The position numbers and the translations under genes were made by a program. DNA of 8,388 bases, taken from JADFUZ01 sp034430415 (GTDB lineage Bacteria; Chloroflexota; Dehalococcoidia; GIF9; AB-539-J10). Of the stretch, positions 6,801-8,388 are shown one piece after another (the stretch's first letter is position 1; each line of letters begins with the position of its first letter). A model generated the notes under the pieces. That model was given only the letters and a program-made list of their open reading frames with translations. It had not been told where the DNA came from and searched no databases. The stretch is taken from contig DAOUEN010000039.1 in assembly GCA_034430415.1 (NCBI GenBank), forward strand, positions 1 through 8,388, in the 5' to 3' direction.

Positions 6801-6812
6801 CAGGAGGCGGAG

Positions 6813-7988
6813 ATGGGTATATCGAGCAAGCAGAGATTCTTGGGCATTTGCCGGTTTGAGCGGCCGGGTGACCTGTTCCTGGCCACGCCGTATTTCCATG
6901 ACTTCTGGGCAAGCACACTGGAAGAGTGGGTCAAGCAGGGCGCTCCTGAGCGTATAGTGGACAACCGCTTTCGCGGGGCCTACTTTCAGATGGACCACAT
7001 ACGTATGCTTCGTGAGATCAGGCTGGGTGCCTTCATGGACAGGACGATCGACGTTGCCGGGGCCAGCTACGTGTACCTGGCGCCCCCCGTAGTCCCCTCC
7101 TATGAGGTGAGGACTGTGTCAGAGGACAACCACACAGTCGTATTGATAAACGAAGCCGGCCAGAAAGTCAGGGTATCCAAGGACAACCCTGAGAAGATGC
7201 CCATGTATCTTGACCACCCGGCAAAAGACAGGGCTTCGTGGGAGGACTATAAGAAGCGGTTGGACCCGAGTACTCCCGAGCGCTGGCCTTCAGGATGGAG
7301 TGTGTACGTTGAGAAGATGAACGGTAGAGATGAGCCGGTAATGCTAAATGTGGGAGGCCTCTTCGGGTACATCAGGGAATGGATGGGGCTGGAGAACCTC
7401 CTGTATATGCTCTACGATGACCCTGGCCTGATCGAGGACATGATGGACCAGATCTGTTATCTCCAGGTTGAGATGGTCACGCGTGTGGTGAAGGACATAC
7501 GGGTTGACTGTGCTATGTTCTGGGAGGACATGGCGTTCAAGACCGGGCCGTTGATCTCGCCTGCCATGTTCCGCGAATTCATGGTGCCTCGCTATCGCAA
7601 GGTAACGGATGTGCTCCGCGGCGCCGGCGTTGACATAATCCTTGTCGATAGCGACGGAAATCTCAATGAACTCATCCCACTATGGTTGGAGAGCGGGATC
7701 AATGGCTACTGGCCCCTGGAATGCGCCGCGGCAAACGACGCTGTTGCTCTGAGAAAGAGGTATGGCAAAGATGTGGTGCTGGCTGGCAACATAGACAAAC
7801 GAGCTTTGTTGAAAGGGGAGGATGCCATACGCGATGAGGTGATGTCCAAGGTGCCGTTTCTGTTGGAGAGCGGTGGCTATTTCCCCTCCCTCGACCACCT
7901 GGTGCCCCCCGATGTGACGTTCGCGAGCTACCGCTACCTGATTAACACCTTGCGAGAGGTGGCTGGACTGGGGCGACTGCCCCAGTAG
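6813..7988 (+). CDS. URO-D/MtaA-superfamily protein, putative corrinoid-linked methyltransferase
   Basis: This complete 391-residue member of the URO-D fold family has AGGAGG 5 bases before its ATG. Recognisable family blocks are an N-terminal region FERPGDLFL (15-23), FWEDM (236-240), SPAMFREFMVPRYRKV (249-264), VDSDGN (278-283), GYWPLECAAANDA (298-310), RYGKDVVLAGNIDKR (316-330) and GGYFPSLDHLVPPDV (354-368). The pairing with the corrinoid protein 12 bases upstream suggests it moves a methyl group to or from that protein. The zinc-type HxC motif of MtaA/MtbA is replaced by DSDG, although Cys304 occurs in the LEC segment where most relatives have LEP. It may therefore use other chemistry or a non-thiol acceptor. 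It differs in length and sequence from the other URO-D protein in the window and is not a recent duplicate. No clear terminator follows. Confidence 0.88.
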   Translation: MGISSKQRFLGICRFERPGDLFLATPYFHDFWASTLEEWVKQGAPERIVDNRFRGAYFQMDHIRMLREIRLGAFMDRTIDVAGASYVYLAPPVVPSYEVRTVSEDNHTVVLINEAGQKVRVSKDNPEKMPMYLDHPAKDRASWEDYKKRLDPSTPERWPSGWSVYVEKMNGRDEPVMLNVGGLFGYIREWMGLENLLYMLYDDPGLIEDMMDQICYLQVEMVTRVVKDIRVDCAMFWEDMAFKTGPLISPAMFREFMVPRYRKVTDVLRGAGVDIILVDSDGNLNELIPLWLESGINGYWPLECAAANDAVALRKRYGKDVVLAGNIDKRALLKGEDAIRDEVMSKVPFLLESGGYFPSLDHLVPPDVTFASYRYLINTLREVAGLGRLPQ

Positions 7989-8107
7989 GCTCGGGACGGA
8001 TAGCCCGGCCGTATTGGGAGGGGCAACCTCATGCCTGCGACCATTCGGGAGTGATAAGGACCGGGCAGCACTCCAGAGGAGCGAAAGTCAGCCTGAGTCC
8101 GGACGAT

Positions 8108-8388
8108 TCATCCTATGGCGTTGTCTGGACTCAATATGTTGTTAGGATCGAATAGCTGTTTTATTCCCTTCATCAACTCCCTGGACTTGTCGTCGAAGCA
8201 GAGGTCCAGCTCACAAAGCCTGGTCTTCCCTATGCCATGCTCTCCGGTGACGACGCCGCCCAGGTTGATTGCTGCCTGGTATATCTCCCTCTTCAGCTCC
8301 TTGAGGGTTCCCCTTTCCACGAGCTCGGTTTTCAGGTTGGGGTGCAGGTTTCCGTCTGCGGCGTGACCCACCACGGGGATAGTGGTGT
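8108..8388 (-). CDS. FAD-linked oxidase C-terminal end, GlcD/D-lactate dehydrogenase type (partial)
   Basis: The frame is open to the right edge, so only the last 93 or so residues are seen; the GTG at 8374 is an internal valine. The fragment contains VVGHAADGNLHP, LGGVVTGEHGIGKTR and LFDPNNILSP in the order and spacing found at the C-terminus of GlcD, DLD and related FAD-binding 2-hydroxyacid dehydrogenases (FAD-oxidase_C domain, vanillyl-alcohol-oxidase superfamily). GHAADG has alanine in place of the more usual GHAGDG glycine. Such enzymes oxidise glycolate, D-lactate or similar 2-hydroxyacids to 2-oxoacids and pass electrons to a partner such as an iron-sulfur subunit or ETF. It converges with the URO-D gene across 119 bases. 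Substrate and partner cannot be told from this piece. Confidence 0.9.
   Translation of the reverse strand, partial: TTIPVVGHAADGNLHPNLKTELVERGTLKELKREIYQAAINLGGVVTGEHGIGKTRLCELDLCFDDKSRELMKGIKQLFDPNNILSPDNAIG

Noticed and set aside
8048..8074. Inverted repeat GGAGTG / CACTCC as a terminator between the convergent genes.
   Set aside because: The arms are only 6 bp, the loop is 15 bases and no T-run follows on either strand.

Overview
This window looks like part of a metabolic island from an anaerobic bacterium that uses corrinoid-based one-carbon chemistry. The DNA is moderately GC-rich, genes have bacterial Shine-Dalgarno sites, GTG and TTG starts occur, and the divergent promoters have sigma-70-like -10 boxes. 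A Chloroflexota (Dehalococcoidia-like) or Desulfobacterota host would fit this gene mix, but nothing here fixes the taxon. There are no rRNA or tRNA genes, transposases or CRISPR arrays.

Layout. (1) 1-972, plus strand: the 3' part of a uroporphyrinogen-decarboxylase-fold (URO-D/MtaA superfamily) protein, cut by the left edge. (2) 1058-1918, minus strand: a metallo-beta-lactamase-fold hydrolase of the MJ0301 / dihydropterin-ribofuranosylaminobenzene-phosphate synthase-like family, convergent with (1). (3) 1919-2227: a stretch without a firm gene, holding a small membrane-protein-like ORF or remnant and a hairpin. (4) 2228-5908, minus strand: a three-gene operon read as LeuA/homocitrate-synthase-like condensing enzyme, then a divergent UxaA-family protein, then a canonical UxaA-family protein. 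(5) 5909-6161: a divergent control region with one plausible promoter in each direction. (6) 6162-7988, plus strand: a corrinoid protein (MtaC/MtbC type) followed by a second URO-D-family protein. (7) 7989-8107: a short convergent gap in which I see nothing firm. (8) 8108-8388, minus strand: the C-terminal end of a GlcD-type FAD-linked 2-hydroxyacid dehydrogenase, cut by the right edge.

How they may work together. The corrinoid protein and adjacent URO-D protein resemble the two central parts of a corrinoid methyltransferase system. However, neither URO-D protein shows the HxC zinc motif of known methylcobamide:thiol methyltransferases, and no substrate methyltransferase or reductive activator lies in the window. 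The divergent operon joins a carbon-carbon bond-forming DRE-TIM enzyme to two UxaA-type lyase/dehydratase large subunits, one of which has lost several conserved positions. This reads as an unassigned hydroxy-/oxo-acid pathway: oxidation of a 2-hydroxyacid by the GlcD-like enzyme, condensation with an acyl-CoA, then dehydration. That pathway order is inference from families and gene order only.
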